From: Pseudo-nitzschia pungens
Lineage: Eukaryota > Bacillariophyta > Bacillariophyceae > Bacillariales > Bacillariaceae
DNA length: 64,000 nt
NCBI GenBank assembly: GCA_037355855.1
Contig: CM074766.1
Coordinates: 496,001-560,000, forward strand
Direction of reading: 5' to 3'
This document shows positions 35,401 to 47,541 of the stretch, piece by piece. The translations under genes were made by a program, and so were the position numbers. Under the pieces are notes generated by a model. It saw nothing but the letters and a program-made list of their open reading frames with translations, was not told the DNA's origin and made no database searches. How positions within the stretch are numbered: the stretch's first letter is position 1; every line of letters begins with the position of its first letter.

Positions 35401-38400
35401 TGTTTTGGCACTCGGGTGTGGTTGATCGGATGCTTGATTTGAGATCAGTTCTCGAGACTGTTCACCAAAGTGGGGACAAAATCTTGGCGAAATTGCTCTC
35501 GGACCCGTCAATGTTCGATATCGAAGTCCGTGATCCAAGTGTGTGGTTACCTCAGACTTCGCCAAATTTCGTAAAGCAGCATATAGTATTGTATCAAATA
35601 TATCATGCAATGCTCGTCAGAATACCGGTGAAAGCCAAGCTGGAAGTTATGAAAGGTGGTGACGTTCATATACTGGAAGATATGGCCACAAGCTATAGAC
35701 GATTTGCTCGGAAAGTGGCGGGTGGGGATGATGAAAGATTTTATAGTTATTTTGAGGCGTATGGTTTGTTTACTGCAACGGGTGAACGCTATGTCAATTT
35801 GAACGTTCGCTTGGACCTGCCGAGATCAAGTGACAAAAATCGCTCTTCCAGTAGAATTTTGCCTTTCCTCTATGATCATGTTGATCAGCTACCGGTACAC
35901 ATGTTCATTGCAATGGAGAACTACTCGCATATTCTTGATTGGTGGATTCAGCACGGAGAGGGATGGAGAGCATCATATGAAGTAGACATCATCCGAATTG
36001 GAGCGTACCTTGGCCACGACGAGATCATTACGCTATTTTTGAATGGTAATGATTTTCTTTCCTCACGAGCTGATCTTCGAAAATCTGCCATACTCGGTTT
36101 CGCCGAAGCTGGTCGAGAAAGAGAATGGAGAAGAATAGTAGATTGTCACGGTTTGCCCTTGGATCAACCTCCTTTTGCACTGGTCCATGAAAAGGGGATA
36201 GGCGGGAACAGGGACTATCGAAAGGAACGGAGACTATTGCTCTCATCTCATTCGGTTTCAATCGTGCTCGGATATCTGTCTGCATCAGAACAGCAGTTGC
36301 GCAAGGGTCACCAGGCAACAATTAAATTCCTGTTGGACAGTGGTAGATACAGTCCACTCTTTTTCCTCGAGGTAATCCTCCTCTTGTTTGAGCTGACCTT
36401 TGATACACCCATTGAACGTCTAGCTTCCCTGGTTAATTTCATGTATACGAAGAAAGGAATATTTGATGCAACACGAGACCTACTGTTTCAACATCATATC
36501 TTAGGTATCACCAACAATGTTTTAAGACTTGCATGGACGATGGACGATGAAAGCCAGATTGAGCCAGTCAAAGATTGGTTGGCCTCACTTGAAACTTGGG
36601 GTGTTGACATACAATCTTTAGAATGCTCACTATACGACAAGTTCCGCGACAAAGAGTTTGAATTTGTCACTTTTGAAATTACAAGAAGAACAAAGATCGA
36701 AGTGGGCAGAGCTTGATATTGTCAAAAGAGGCGGAAAGCTATCGGAAATTAAAGCGAGAGTGCGAAGCAAGAGTATCAGCTTTGAAGAAAGCGATCGAAA
36801 TGGGCTGTCATTGATCCATCTGGCATCTTCTTTCAATCGAGTAGATATTTTAGAGTGGCTTGTTGTTTCTGAGAAGGTTGATATTCGTCAGAAAGACAGA
36901 CAAGGTCGCACTGCGCTCGACATCGCAAATGCAAGTCAAGCAGCAACTGCTGCGAAATGGATCGAAGAAAGACAGGCGATCACAACCATCTCGAGCTTCT
37001 TGGTGAAGAATCAAAGGCGTAGATTGGCAGCCATACGGAGATCACGAATCGCATTAGCAGCGAGTAAAATCCAAGCTTTACAGCGTGGTGTTGTCGCCAG
37101 AAAATCTTTCCGCGGGATGCTGTTACTGCGAGTTGAAGAGTCCCTTCGTTTCAACGATGTCTGGGAACATATTATTAGAAAGATTAATAAGGGTGCCAAA
37201 TCCCCGTCGTGGTCATCTATCCGAAATCGCCACGAAAGCAGAGTTTCTCACCTGGATGACCTGGATGATATTCTGAAAACGAGTGAAAAGTTGGACGCTG
37301 CGTCCATCAGTGCGATGGGTGACGAAAATAAAGATGAATCATCTGGCATTGACCGACTAAAGGAAAACATCGAGACCATCCCTTGTAAAAGATTTGATTC
37401 CCAGTTGCAGGCGCGGTGCGAAATAACGATCAACACAAAGATTATGTTTACCGAGTACGTCAGGAAGTGGCTTGTTCACGCAGATCAAAAATATCGGGAG
37501 TTCTTCGTCCGCAGGTTGGAACAATTACAGCGGGGAGATAGAAGTAGAATACTCGCTAAAAGGTTGAAGGGTAGTGTTTCAACCATATTTGAAACCTACC
37601 TTGAGCAGAAAGCTGGGCACAGAATTCTGTGGCGAAATGAAGAAAACGGAACAATATTGATATGGTTTGTAGCAAAGCACAAAGACGTGTCACGATTGAT
37701 GCAATTGATTGATGATTCTGAGAGTCGAAGCGCTCGGCAAAGAATTTCTTTTATGGACGCACTACCGGAGATCGCCATTTCCGAAATGGGTCAAAATTAT
37801 GATCAGAATCATCGTGTGGTCCTCAATCCGCTTGGAAATGTTCCACTGAAGGTGTATGAGCTTGAATCTTTGAATGTGGAAGAGGTCAAAGGTGATGCAT
37901 GGTCTCCACGACTGTATCTATCACCGCAAGAACGCGGTATCATCGAATGTAATGGATCGGTTTTGCTTCTTGGTCGATCTGGCACAGGCAAAACAGTTTG
38001 TATCTGCAACCGTATGGACCTTGATGTACGACGGTTCGGACACAATGCCGACTTCTCGCAACTCTTTGTTGCTCGTTCACGAAGGCTTTGCCGCTATGTG
38101 GCGGAGTCTGTTGCATTTCCGTCTCAAGAAAACACGTTCACGACATTTCGCAGATTGGTACAAAATTTAGAAGACTCGATCCCCCGACTTATTTCGGAGG
38201 GAGATGGTGTTTTCCTGACAAGCAGAAAGATGGATTTCGTAAGATTCAAAAGAGATGTATTTGGTGGACCCTCCTCAAACAGGAACCTGCAAATTGATCC
38301 ATTGCTTGTATGGACTAATATCCGAACGTTTTGCAAAGGCTCTATCGAGGCATTGCAGGCACCGAATCAAATATTGGGAAAGGATGCTTTTCTCGAACTA

Positions 38401-39792
38401 GGGGAAAGACGTTGTCGTCTAGGAAAAGCACATCGAGAGTTCGTGTACGACATATTCCTGCGGTACCAAACGATTCTTTCGGAGCAAAACCTATGGGATG
38501 ATTGCGATCGCATCACCGCGCTCATACTACGGCTTCAAGAAGCTCGGAGACAGAATGGCTCCTCGTTTGACAAAATTCATCGGAGCAAGATTTACGTAGA
38601 CGAGATACAAGATTATACGCAAGCTGAGGTCTACCTGTTTTTCCTTCTTTCTGGAGCTGGTGATCTATTCATGGCTGGAGATCCGGCACAGAGTGTTGTT
38701 GAGGGGGTGGAATTCCGGTTTGAAGACATTCGATCGGTCGCCTATCATTTGAGCAATCCGGGAGATCGAGATCTTATCCCAGAAAAGCCCAAGGTGGTGA
38801 CGGTCAATTTTCGGTCGCATTCGGGTGTTATGGATACAGCCGCTGCCATTTTGCGATGCATGTTTGATGCGTTTCCATATTCTGCAAAGCAGCTGGGGGA
38901 AGATCGGGGATTGTTCACCGGACCACGCCCTGGGGTATTCCACCCCATTCACGTCGATCGACTGCGAACACTGATATCTGAAAAGCTCAACGGAGTTGTT
39001 GTTTTGACCCATGATTCGTCTGTGCGATACTGGAAGAAGGCACTTGGAAATTACCAACTTGTGTATGGGATCCGCGCCGCCAAAGGATTGGAATTCAAGA
39101 GCGTTATTATTCTTGATTTCTTCTGCGAGCTTCCTCAGGAGCTTCAAAAACCATGGCGGAACCTCCTCCTGGGAAGAGACGGGCAGAACGCTGCCAAGCC
39201 AGAACTCGAAGGACAGCTCAAGCTCCTCTATACGGCAGTTACTAGGTGCATTGAACAGTTGTTTTTCGCCGAGACTTCCCGGAGCTCTTCTGGCGATGCT
39301 TTCGTTCGATGGTTGACAACAACGAGCATCCGACCGAAGACTCTGGCTACCCGGCAGAGTGTCGACGACGTCGAAAAAATGGTTCTGACACAGGACGAAT
39401 GGGTGGCGACTGGCCTGGACAACGCAGAACTGGCAGAGTCTACGCAGGAAACGAATCTAGGGGAATCCCTTTCCTTGATGGAAAAGGCACGATTCTGTTT
39501 CCAGCAGGGCAAAGAGGAAAAACTTGCGCGAAGAGCCCGGACACATCGAGCGGCTCTGATTTTTCGGAGGGACCTAGTTCTTCGGGAAATGAACGGTGGT
39601 ACGAAACCAGACATTGGAACCGTCGAGTTCCAGGTTGCGGGACTGATGGACAAATTGCTCTCGGAAGATTTGCGTTTGGAGGCCTTGCGGGTAGTGAAAT
39701 TCGCTCTCCCATATTTTGGAGATTATCCCAGAGACAGACTCGAAAAGATTATTTTGCCAGAACTCCGCGCCATAGAACAGGAGAACCTATGA
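32421..39792 (+). CDS. Giant ankyrin-repeat/SF1 helicase-like protein (TRANK1-like), split by one +1 frame step
   Basis: The first frame, 32421-36716 (1,431 aa), has a Lys-rich start, repeated GDRVWI/GDQV modules and ankyrin-like repeats (GFTLLHACAYFGRLEIILWF, GATAVHVAVKRGHIYAADLL). The second frame is open from 36622 to 39792 and begins with an ankyrin repeat (NGLSLIHLASSFNRVDILEW). It then has an IQ-like motif (IQALQRGVVARKSFRG) and a UvrD/SF1 ATPase: Walker A LLGRSGTGKT, Walker B IYVDEIQDYT, GDPAQSV, VNFRSHSG, AAKGLEF and LYTAVTR. The frames overlap by under 100 bases and skipping one base between 36622 and 36716 gives one 2,456-aa protein, matching the ankyrin-then-helicase order of TRANK1-like proteins. 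Two separate overlapping genes are possible but leave the second without an ATG nearby. Cellular role unknown. Confidence 0.8.
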
Positions 39793-40009
39793 ATTTTTGT
39801 GTCATCGGAGATCGATTCGTATTCGTAAGCTGGAATGCTGCAATCACGAGATTTGCGAAAAGGCTAATAGACATAGAAGGCACTAGACTATTAATACTAG
39901 ACTAAACGTACAAATGAAAAAAATATTCAACTACAAATCGGCACGGAGCACTCCCAGTCTAGTAAATATAATAATAATTTACGGCGGAATAATCGCGGTA
40001 ATTCCTTGA

Positions 40010-43000
40010 TTAGCTCGAAGATCGAAAGAACGTCATGCCGGCTTGCTTCCCGTCTTCTACGACCAAAGCTCCTGGACGAATCGGCCCTCGCTCGACAGCT
40101 TTCGACAAGTACGCAGCGGCAGCCTCCGGTGAGACGGACCCGTTGCTTTCCTGCACCAAAATTTCCTTCAGGGTTTCGGTCACGTCGTGTCCCATCTTGA
40201 CGCCCCCGCACACAAACACGCAGGCCCCTTGCTCCTTCAGCAGCTGGTACGTGGACGACGCATTCTTCCGCAGCAGGTGCTGGACGTACTCTTTTTGGCC
40301 GGGGTCCTTTCGCGAAAAGGCGAGGTGCAGGTCCGTCAGAACACCCTCGCGGTGGTATTCTTCGAGTTCCTCCCGGTAGATGTAATCTAGTTCTTCCTTT
40401 TTGCATCCAAAGTACAGCACGTTGTGCATGCTGTCGCCCTGCTCTTGCTGGAACTGGTGTTTGCGGTCCTGCAAGAACGCCCGCATCGGGGCAATCCCCG
40501 TTCCGGGTCCAATCATCAGGACGGGTGTGCTAGTGTCGGACGGCAATCGGAACGTGGACGGGCGAACAAAGACCCGGAGAGATCGGTCGAGACCCTGCGC
40601 TATGTGCGTCGAGCAGACACCCTCGAACATGCTTCCGTCCGGTCGTTCTTCCCTGGTGATGGCGACCGTCAGGTGGATCGAATTCGGGTGGACCTTTGGA
40701 CACGACGAAATCGTGTAAAATCGCGGAAGCTGGAACCGGCAGATGTTTCCGATCAGGTGCTCGAGCGGAATCTCTAGCGATGGGCACAGCTCGAGAAGCT
40801 GCACCAGTCCGACCTTGGCCTCGACGATCTTCTCCTTGTATTCCTGCTTGCCCTCCTTGGACGAGAGTCGCTGGAGGGCCTTGCGGTCGAGAGGCTGCTT
40901 GGCGTAGGAACTGAGCAGCTTGAGATCGGACCGGCGTGGTGCCGAGGTCAGATCCAGGTAGCGCGTCAAACACTCCCGCAGCGTAATGGGTGTGGGGAAC
41001 GGCAGTCCGTGCCATTCGTGTTGCTCGCCGTCCTGGTTGGTTCCCGCTACTACGGTAAAGGCATCGTCCAGCCGATGGGTGAATCCGAGCGACTGGGCGA
41101 CCGACTCGACCACCTCGGGAGCATTGCAGGGCAGAACTCCGAGATTGTCGGCGGTGCGGTAATCGACATCGGCGTTGGAAATGTCGATTTCGACGTGCAC
41201 CGTCGAGCCACCGTCTTCGGGCGATCGGAGCTCTCGCACCACGTCCACGGGGCAGTCGACCGCGGTGAAATAGTGTTTGGACGATCCGTAGACCGTCTCG
41301 AGCGGAACCGAGGACCGATTCTCGTCGGAATGGGTGGTGCTGGTTGTGCTTGCTGCTTGCGCTTGTGCTTTTGGAGCTTTCCTCCCACCGAATGGCGTAT
41401 TCGCAATCGGGCAGGCTGCGCTTGTCGTCCTCGGCGGCGGCCGCCACGACCGCCCCCTCCTTGACGTAGCGCTTTTTGAGGGCCGCCCACATGCCCTCCT
41501 TCCACTTTTCGAAATCGGCTTCCAGATCGTCCGAGTCGTCTCCGAGTCCCAGTTCGTACACCCTGTTCCCGCCGAGTTTTCCCAGCGCGGAGTCGAAGAA
41601 CTTGCCCATGGCGTTGAAAATCTCGTATTCCGTGTTTCCCAGACCAAAGACGGCGTACTCCAGGCCGAGCAGCGGTTTCCGCGGTTCTCCCTCCTCGGCC
41701 AGGATGGCTTCCATCTGGTTGACCAGCTCCGTGGCATTGTCCGTCGGTTCTCCCTCCCCGTAGGTGGCGGCCAGGACGATGGCCCGGGGCATCTCGTCGG
41801 GTTTGCTGTCGGCCCCAAAGGGCGCCCGCGACTCGCGATCGGCCATGTGTTCCGGCGACTCGAGATCCTCGGCGTCCTCGACCTTGACCAAGAATCCGTG
41901 GTCCTTGGCTTCTCGCTCGAGCTCCTTGGCAAACGACTCCGCGGTTCCGGTTTGGGTGGCAAAGTACACCGTCAGTTTTCCTCCCGGGTATTTGTTGCGG
42001 TCCACGACGGCGTTCTTGGCCGCCTTGGCCGCCGCCGCCGCCTCGGCTTCGGCGGCGAGACGCTCTTTTTCGATTCTGTGGCAAGCCAAACAAAACAAAT
42101 CACGGAAAAACAAGGCCGGGGCGACAAAGAGAAGATGAGAAATCAAATCAAGAGGGTGTCATTGCAACCCGATTTTATCGATGACTACTAGCCATAGATT
42201 CTGACGGCTCTGACGTCATCGTCGGCGATCCAGTATAGCAGAGGATGCGGTAACCGAGCAAACCCGTTCGAATAAAGACAAAACAATTCCTGAAATCAAA
42301 GGCTCCTCCTGTTGTTTCGCTTCTTTCGAGCAATCGAAATGACAACCCACAAACGCGAGAATCAATTTTCTTTCCAAACTCGCGCCATCGATCCGCGCTC
42401 GCTCGATCCCGCTGGGGCACCACGGAGTTCATTCGAAGACGCGCATCTCTTGGCGGTTCTCGCAAACGGGTGTTTGCAATCGTCGACGGAGCGAAAGAAA
42501 GCTCGAGTCTAGTCTCTTTCGTTCCGCGATCCCGGTCGATGGCGATCGCATCCGATTGCGCACCATCACACTGGTTCCCGTGGGTAGTGTAGTCTTGTTT
42601 CGTGTTCCGGGGGGCGACCAAACGACCCGAGAAGGGAGAGAGATCGCTCCGCAATCGCAATGCGGCCTTCGCGATCCTCCAAGAATCATTTGCTTGCGAT
42701 GGCGAATCCGAATTCGAATCCGAATCCGAATTCGATTCGATTCGATTCGATTCGATTCGATCCTTCGTCCGTTTGCGGTCTCGTCGTTCCGGTATGCGTT
42801 CATCCCTTTCGATTCGAAACTCGATTCGACCCCATTGGATTGGATTGGATTCGTTTCCTTTCCTTTCCTTTCCTTTCCTTTCCGTTCGATTCGTTCTTTG
42901 GTTCTTTCGTGCATGGATCCATCACAAGTGATCGATCGATCGATCACACTCGTCGTTTGTGCGTTCTTACCTGTTTTTGGATTCGATTCGGACGGCGAGA

Positions 43001-43116
43001 AGGGTTCCCAACAATCCGATGGTCAAGCATCCCGTGGTCACCATAAAGGGAACAAGGTTGTCCGCCAAAAACGACGAGGATTCTTGGTCGACCACCATGG
43101 TTGTCTCGTTGTCCAT
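40010..43116 (-). CDS. NADPH-cytochrome P450 reductase-type diflavin reductase, with one +1 frame step
   Basis: Exon 1 is 43116-42971 (ATG; GTAAGA donor) and encodes the N-terminal ER anchor (LVPFMVTTGCLTIGLLGTLL). An 895-base intron follows, then exon 2, 42075-40010. The FMN domain shows YFATQTGTAESFAKELE, LAATYGEGEPTDNA and FGLGNTEYEIFNAMGKF. After a low-complexity linker near 41310-41400 the frame changes by +1 and the FAD/NADPH half follows: LPRFYTISSCPK, GVCSTHIAQGL, IGPGTGIAPMRAFLQDR, LYFGCKKEELDYIY and CVFVCGGVKMGHDV. The product is 736 aa with one base skipped. It passes electrons from NADPH through FAD and FMN to P450s. The C-terminus lacks the usual ...DVWS ending. A 49-base GT-AG intron could also join the frames (weak sites). 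Confidence 0.88.
42703..42883. repeat. GATTC-type and CTTTC pentamer repeats in reductase intron
   Basis: An array of GAATC/GATTC pentamers (42703-42761) and six CTTTC units (about 42854-42883) lie within the 895-base intron of the P450 reductase gene. The sequence between them holds no exon-like frame. Confidence 0.9.
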
Positions 43117-43182
43117 TATTTGCCGTCGTTCCTCAATTCCCGACCGAACGTTTACTTCGATTGCGAGTCTCGGTTTTCGGAC

Positions 43183-43232
43183 CACTTTACTCCACTTTAC
43201 TCCACTTCACTTCACTTCACTTCACTTCACTT
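43183..43232. repeat. CACTT-type pentamer array
   Basis: CACTTTACTC units grade into CACTT pentamers just upstream of the reductase ATG at 43116; the array probably lies in its promoter or 5' UTR. Confidence 0.9.
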
Positions 43233-43745
43233 GAACCGTGCAACTCTGAGCCCGGCCGACTACTACAATTTTTTGTCGAATTTGCGAGTTGCAGAGGTCT
43301 TCTTGCGACACGAATGGAACTTCGTGTGTCGTAGAATGAAAAGAATGAATGCGATCGAATCTGCGTACGCCTTACTTTGTGAAACCGACTACAATTACCA
43401 GTATCGACACCAAATGCGGTGGTTAGAAAAAACAATTGCAGAAAAGGGACAACACCGTAAATTACCGGTACCACAATGCGAGGAAATCGTCGCAGCAACA
43501 ACAATGGTGCTCCGCTCCGGGCCCTTTTGGAACCACGTCCGGCGAAACCCGTGCAAGGCGATTATTCGAATCTCAACCAAAAAAAATTGCGGCCCGAAAC
43601 GAAGAGCATTACCGGTAGCCCTCGTGTTTTGGGGGAGGAAATTACAGCGTTTTCGGCGATTCTGTTTGTGGGCGGTGTGGTGTGTGCCAATCTTACGGTC
43701 GCTTACGGTAACCTTACACAAGTAAGGTAAGGTTAACCTTAGTGC

Positions 43746-43775
43746 AAACAAACAAACAAACAAACAAACAAACAA
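43746..43775. repeat. (AAAC)n microsatellite
   Basis: Seven uninterrupted AAAC units directly follow a GGTAAGGTTAACC word cluster. Confidence 0.95.
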
Positions 43776-44390
43776 CTTGCCTCGTGGAAAGTGTGTTCCC
43801 CGATTTGTTGGGTCCCTCCCGCCACTACTCTGGTACGTTACGGTTAATTACAGTACTGGTATGCATTCCATACCGTACCGTACTTCTTCGTGGTTCAAAT
43901 AAGTGAATTTGCGCTGGGTTTCCGCAACTCTGCGTCAGCAAGATAGATGATCGATTTTGATTGATTCTCAATCAAAAAAAAAAAGAACTTGCCCGATAGA
44001 ACGGGAACGTGCCGTGCAGGGGTCCCGTCGCAATTGCCTCGTCCGTAGCATGACCCCTCGTTCGTAGACAACGTGTACGGTCCGTAGTCCGTACGCTCCG
44101 GCAGTTGCATACCTAAATTACAGTAAGTAAGCTTAGTCGTAACCTTACCGTAATTACCAGCTAAGGTTACGGTCTCATACAGCATTGGAATCAATCATCG
44201 GCGTGACGCACGACGGCGTGACGGCGTGACGGCTGAGTTTCTGGCAGATGGAACGTAACGGTAAGGTTAGTACTGGTACGAGTAGACATGGACAGAATGT
44301 CAATCCGTTTTAAAATTAAGATCTTAGTACGTCCTAGTAGTACCGTAGTAACCTTACCGTAGGAGCAAGTATAACGGGTAAACTAACTCC

Positions 44391-44443
44391 TGTTGTTGCC
44401 AATCCTACTTTTGCTGTTGCCAATCCTACTTTTGCTGTTGCAA
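44391..44443. repeat. 21-bp tandem repeat, about 2.5 copies
   Basis: The unit TGTTGCCAATCCTACTTTTGC is repeated with one substitution. It is non-coding, with no gene nearby. Confidence 0.9.
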
Positions 44444-44731
44444 GAAGTTACAATAACCACCAAAATACTTATGTTTTGGACAAGGGTCATGTTTTTGGAT
44501 CCATGGTTCTCGTACTACAACGTGTAGCAAACACCACCAGATGCCATGAACAATCATACTACCGAGGACTCAAAGACAAGAGACAAGCAGGTGGTGGTGT
44601 CGTACGCCCAAACAAACCAATTTGAATTCCATGAAATCGGTGGGATGCGCTGGTGCAGTGCAGCAGTGCAAGAGTCTCGAGCAGCGTTTTGAAAATACTA
44701 GGAAGAACAAGCAAGAGCACAAACCACAACA

Positions 44732-44758
44732 AGCAGCAGCAGCAGCAGCAGCAGCAGC
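44732..44758. repeat. (AGC)n trinucleotide repeat
   Basis: Nine AGC units lie in a region with no convincing gene. Long frames crossing it on both strands are artefacts of the repeat. Confidence 0.95.
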
Positions 44759-45883
44759 ACAAGTGCATCGTCCTCCCATGATGCTTGTTCCTTGTTTGGG
44801 TTACCTCCTCAGCACCAATGTTCTTTGTATTGTTCGTCCACTGTTCCACACGCCATCCTGCTGTTGCTTTGATTGTTTGTTGCTGGTTGGCATTATTACT
44901 ACTACTAGCTAGTACTAGTAGTAGTTTTTGTTGATCCCTGGATGATAGTACTAGTAGTAGTGGTGGTATGATCACCACCACCGGAACAAGGAGAACTGTT
45001 CCAGCGACGATCTTGTGTGTTGCTGTGTGTTGTGGAGTCCCTCCTCCTCGTGTTTGCTTTTCTGTGCAGGGTTCAAATGCTTTTCCGCGGGGTTCCAAAT
45101 CACGATGGGCAAATCGTATCTTAGCACTACTAGTATGCCTGCTGTCACGAACCGTTTTGTTTTGCGGAATTATTTCTCGCGTCCTTGTGCTGCCGGAGCG
45201 TGCGCCCAAGCTCCTTCCTCTCCGATCCTGTCTGTCACTCCGTGTTGCGAAAACGAATCATAGCTGCACTGTACTACTACTACTAGTACTTGTAGTCAGT
45301 ACTACTTCTACTACTATATAGTGGCAGCAATGGTGCAGGAGTACTATTCAAACCAATGTTCTCATTGATGATCGCGACGGCAGAGAAAGACGAAAGCGAA
45401 GAATCTACCTTGCAATGATACGTGCAATTTTTGCTTCCAATACCCTCTGTCGTTTTTGGGATGGATGGGAATACACCGGTGCATGCGTTGTTCATGACTT
45501 TGGGTCAAATTAGTAATAGGATTTGGGGTTTGGAATGTGTTTGGCCAAGTCATATATTATATGACCTTGTCCGCACAGTCAACAATCGTGATATCAGATT
45601 TCAGCGGTATTGTGACAAACGCAACACAACATCACGTAACCAACCAACATAGAACCGAGTTCCCGGCAGAGGAAAATACTTCTACTTTTACATCTCTTCT
45701 ATTTTGATGTTATGATTACTGCACGCTAGACAGCTTTGGAGCAATCCACCAGAGTCCAAAGCGCAAAGCATACAACCGCGTTCGGATCAACAGGTGCAGG
45801 TTCCGAATCGACAAGCACCACTACGGCACATATGATAGACAACGACAAGGTCAACCCCAAGAGCGGAGTGGGCACACTCTCCT

Positions 45884-47541
45884 CTACACCTCTGCTGTGA
45901 TGGGTTCCAGTTGGAGTTCTAGTGAACCAATGGTCCCATCGGTCTGTGCCCACGAATCCGCATCGTCATTCGACTCGTTGTCCCCGTCATCGTGTAGTTG
46001 GTGAAAATAGGCACCGCTCGAGCCCTTGAGACGTTTGTGCTGTTTGATGGGACTGCCAGCACCCAAAGGGCCGCACTTCTTAGAGGAACTTCCGTGCACA
46101 TCCATCAGCTGGTTCTTGAAGGAGTTTCCCAGGTCCATCTGGATGGCCTCGGCCGACATGGGAAGGTCGGGGTATTCTCCTTGTGTTGCTTCTAGCTGCC
46201 GCTGTTGAGAATGGGCCCCCCCGTCCTCCTCAAAGAGATCTGAATCAGACGTTTGTCCGTCGCTCTCTTCGTGGTCATTGTTGCTTGATTCGAGATCACC
46301 ATAGTTGTACGCGTCGACGTCACCATCGTAATCATATTCATCAGCGTCGCCATCATCGTCGTCGTCGATATTGGTTTCGTCTCTCTCGGATCCCTTGTCA
46401 AGGTTGTAGCCTTCCGCACCTACAGTCATAGAAGGATCCCCGTTTGCAGCAGCCAGGTCCGCCTCATCTCTGCTCTCGCGGTAGGATCTACGGCGTTTCA
46501 CCAGAATGTATCCAACCAACAAAAAGGCAATGGAAAAGCACGCCACAAGCATACCTCCCACCACAGTTATTGTTTTTCGGTTGCTTGCGGCGCTCTGGTT
46601 GGCTTCGATTCCCGTCTTGATGTTGACAGGTTGTTTCAACACATCGCGTCCCTCTTCGGTAGACCCGGCCTGGAAATTTGGATTCTGTTCGGTGCGGGGG
46701 ACTCCCAAAAAGGACGTTTCGTAGTATCCGTCGAGGTTCTCCGCAATAACAGGCCCGTTGATTAGTGTCTTGACAACTTCAACGACATCGCTAAATTTGG
46801 TCCCATCTTTGTCCGTGCGGATGGCACCCATGTACGATCCCTTCAGGCGGGCTTCATAAAACTTGCAATCCTGCGTTGCATCGTCCCATTCCAATTCGCG
46901 GCAGCCACCTGTACAACGTAACGCAATGCAACAGACTAGCACATCCAACCAAAGAAATCAACAACGCAGGGAAAAAAAAACGACGTAAAAATATATCATT
47001 TATGAGCAAAGACTGACTGCAACCTGCGAACAGTGTGGACAAATGTCCACGAATGAGACGCAGCCAGGACGAAGTGTTGTTGCGTGTGTGCTTGTGTCGG
47101 CGTGCACGTTACGTACCAAACAGTGTCACCTCCGAGAAATCCTTCGATTCGATCGATATTTGCACCAGCCAGGTGGATCCGTCCACCGGTAAATCAAAGC
47201 AACGGACACCCTTCGAAACGATCGGATCGATTTGGTACTCCTCGGAGACTTCCTTTAGGATTGCGGATTGGGATTGGGCGACCGCTTTCTGCTGATTATT
47301 TTTCGTTGCTGTTGTTAGCAACGTCTCGTCATCATCCTTGGGACTTAAAATGTCCATGTAAAATACCAAGTCCATCGGTTCTACCGTGTTTGTCTCCAAT
47401 AGTTGTTTGCAGGCGTAGCCAATGAGCTCCTCATCATTGTTGTACAACGTTTCTACAATGTCGTCAATGTTGGATTCCGTGATAGGTTTCCGTGATGGCG
47501 GTGGTATCCTCGCCACTGTTGTTGGTGCTAGAATCATCCAT
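45884..47541 (-). CDS. Type I membrane protein with acidic cytoplasmic tail, two exons
   Basis: Exon 1 ends at 47117 (donor GTACGT) and exon 2 is 46908-45884 (acceptor TACAG); phases match across the splice (VTLFG|GCRELEW). The extracellular-type part (ELIGYACKQLLETN, GCRELEWDDATQDCKFYE) is followed by one membrane span (ITVVGGMLVACFSIAFLLVG), a basic stop-transfer KRRRSYRE and a long Asp/Tyr/Ser-rich tail. No signal peptide is visible. Two starts compete: ATG 47541 has the better context but its frame stops after 25 codons unless a +1 step occurs, whereas ATG 47537 reads straight through. The region between them contains an ATCACGGAA direct repeat. I favour 47537 as the simple model. Family not recognised. 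Confidence 0.7.

Larger units (their letters stand above)
43117..45883. other. Long intergenic region, 2.8 kb, repeat-rich
   Basis: No gene is supported. It contains the pentamer array 43183-43232 in the reductase 5' flank, an (AAAC)n run, GTAAGGTTAC word clusters, a 21-bp tandem repeat, an AGC run and several TACTACTAGTA islands (44900-44965, 45270-45320). Confidence 0.5.

Noticed and set aside
40530..42146. Reading the P450 reductase region as two unrelated genes
   Set aside because: The FMN and FAD/NADPH halves are in the canonical order and spacing of one diflavin reductase; the extra length of each frame is GC-rich run-through.
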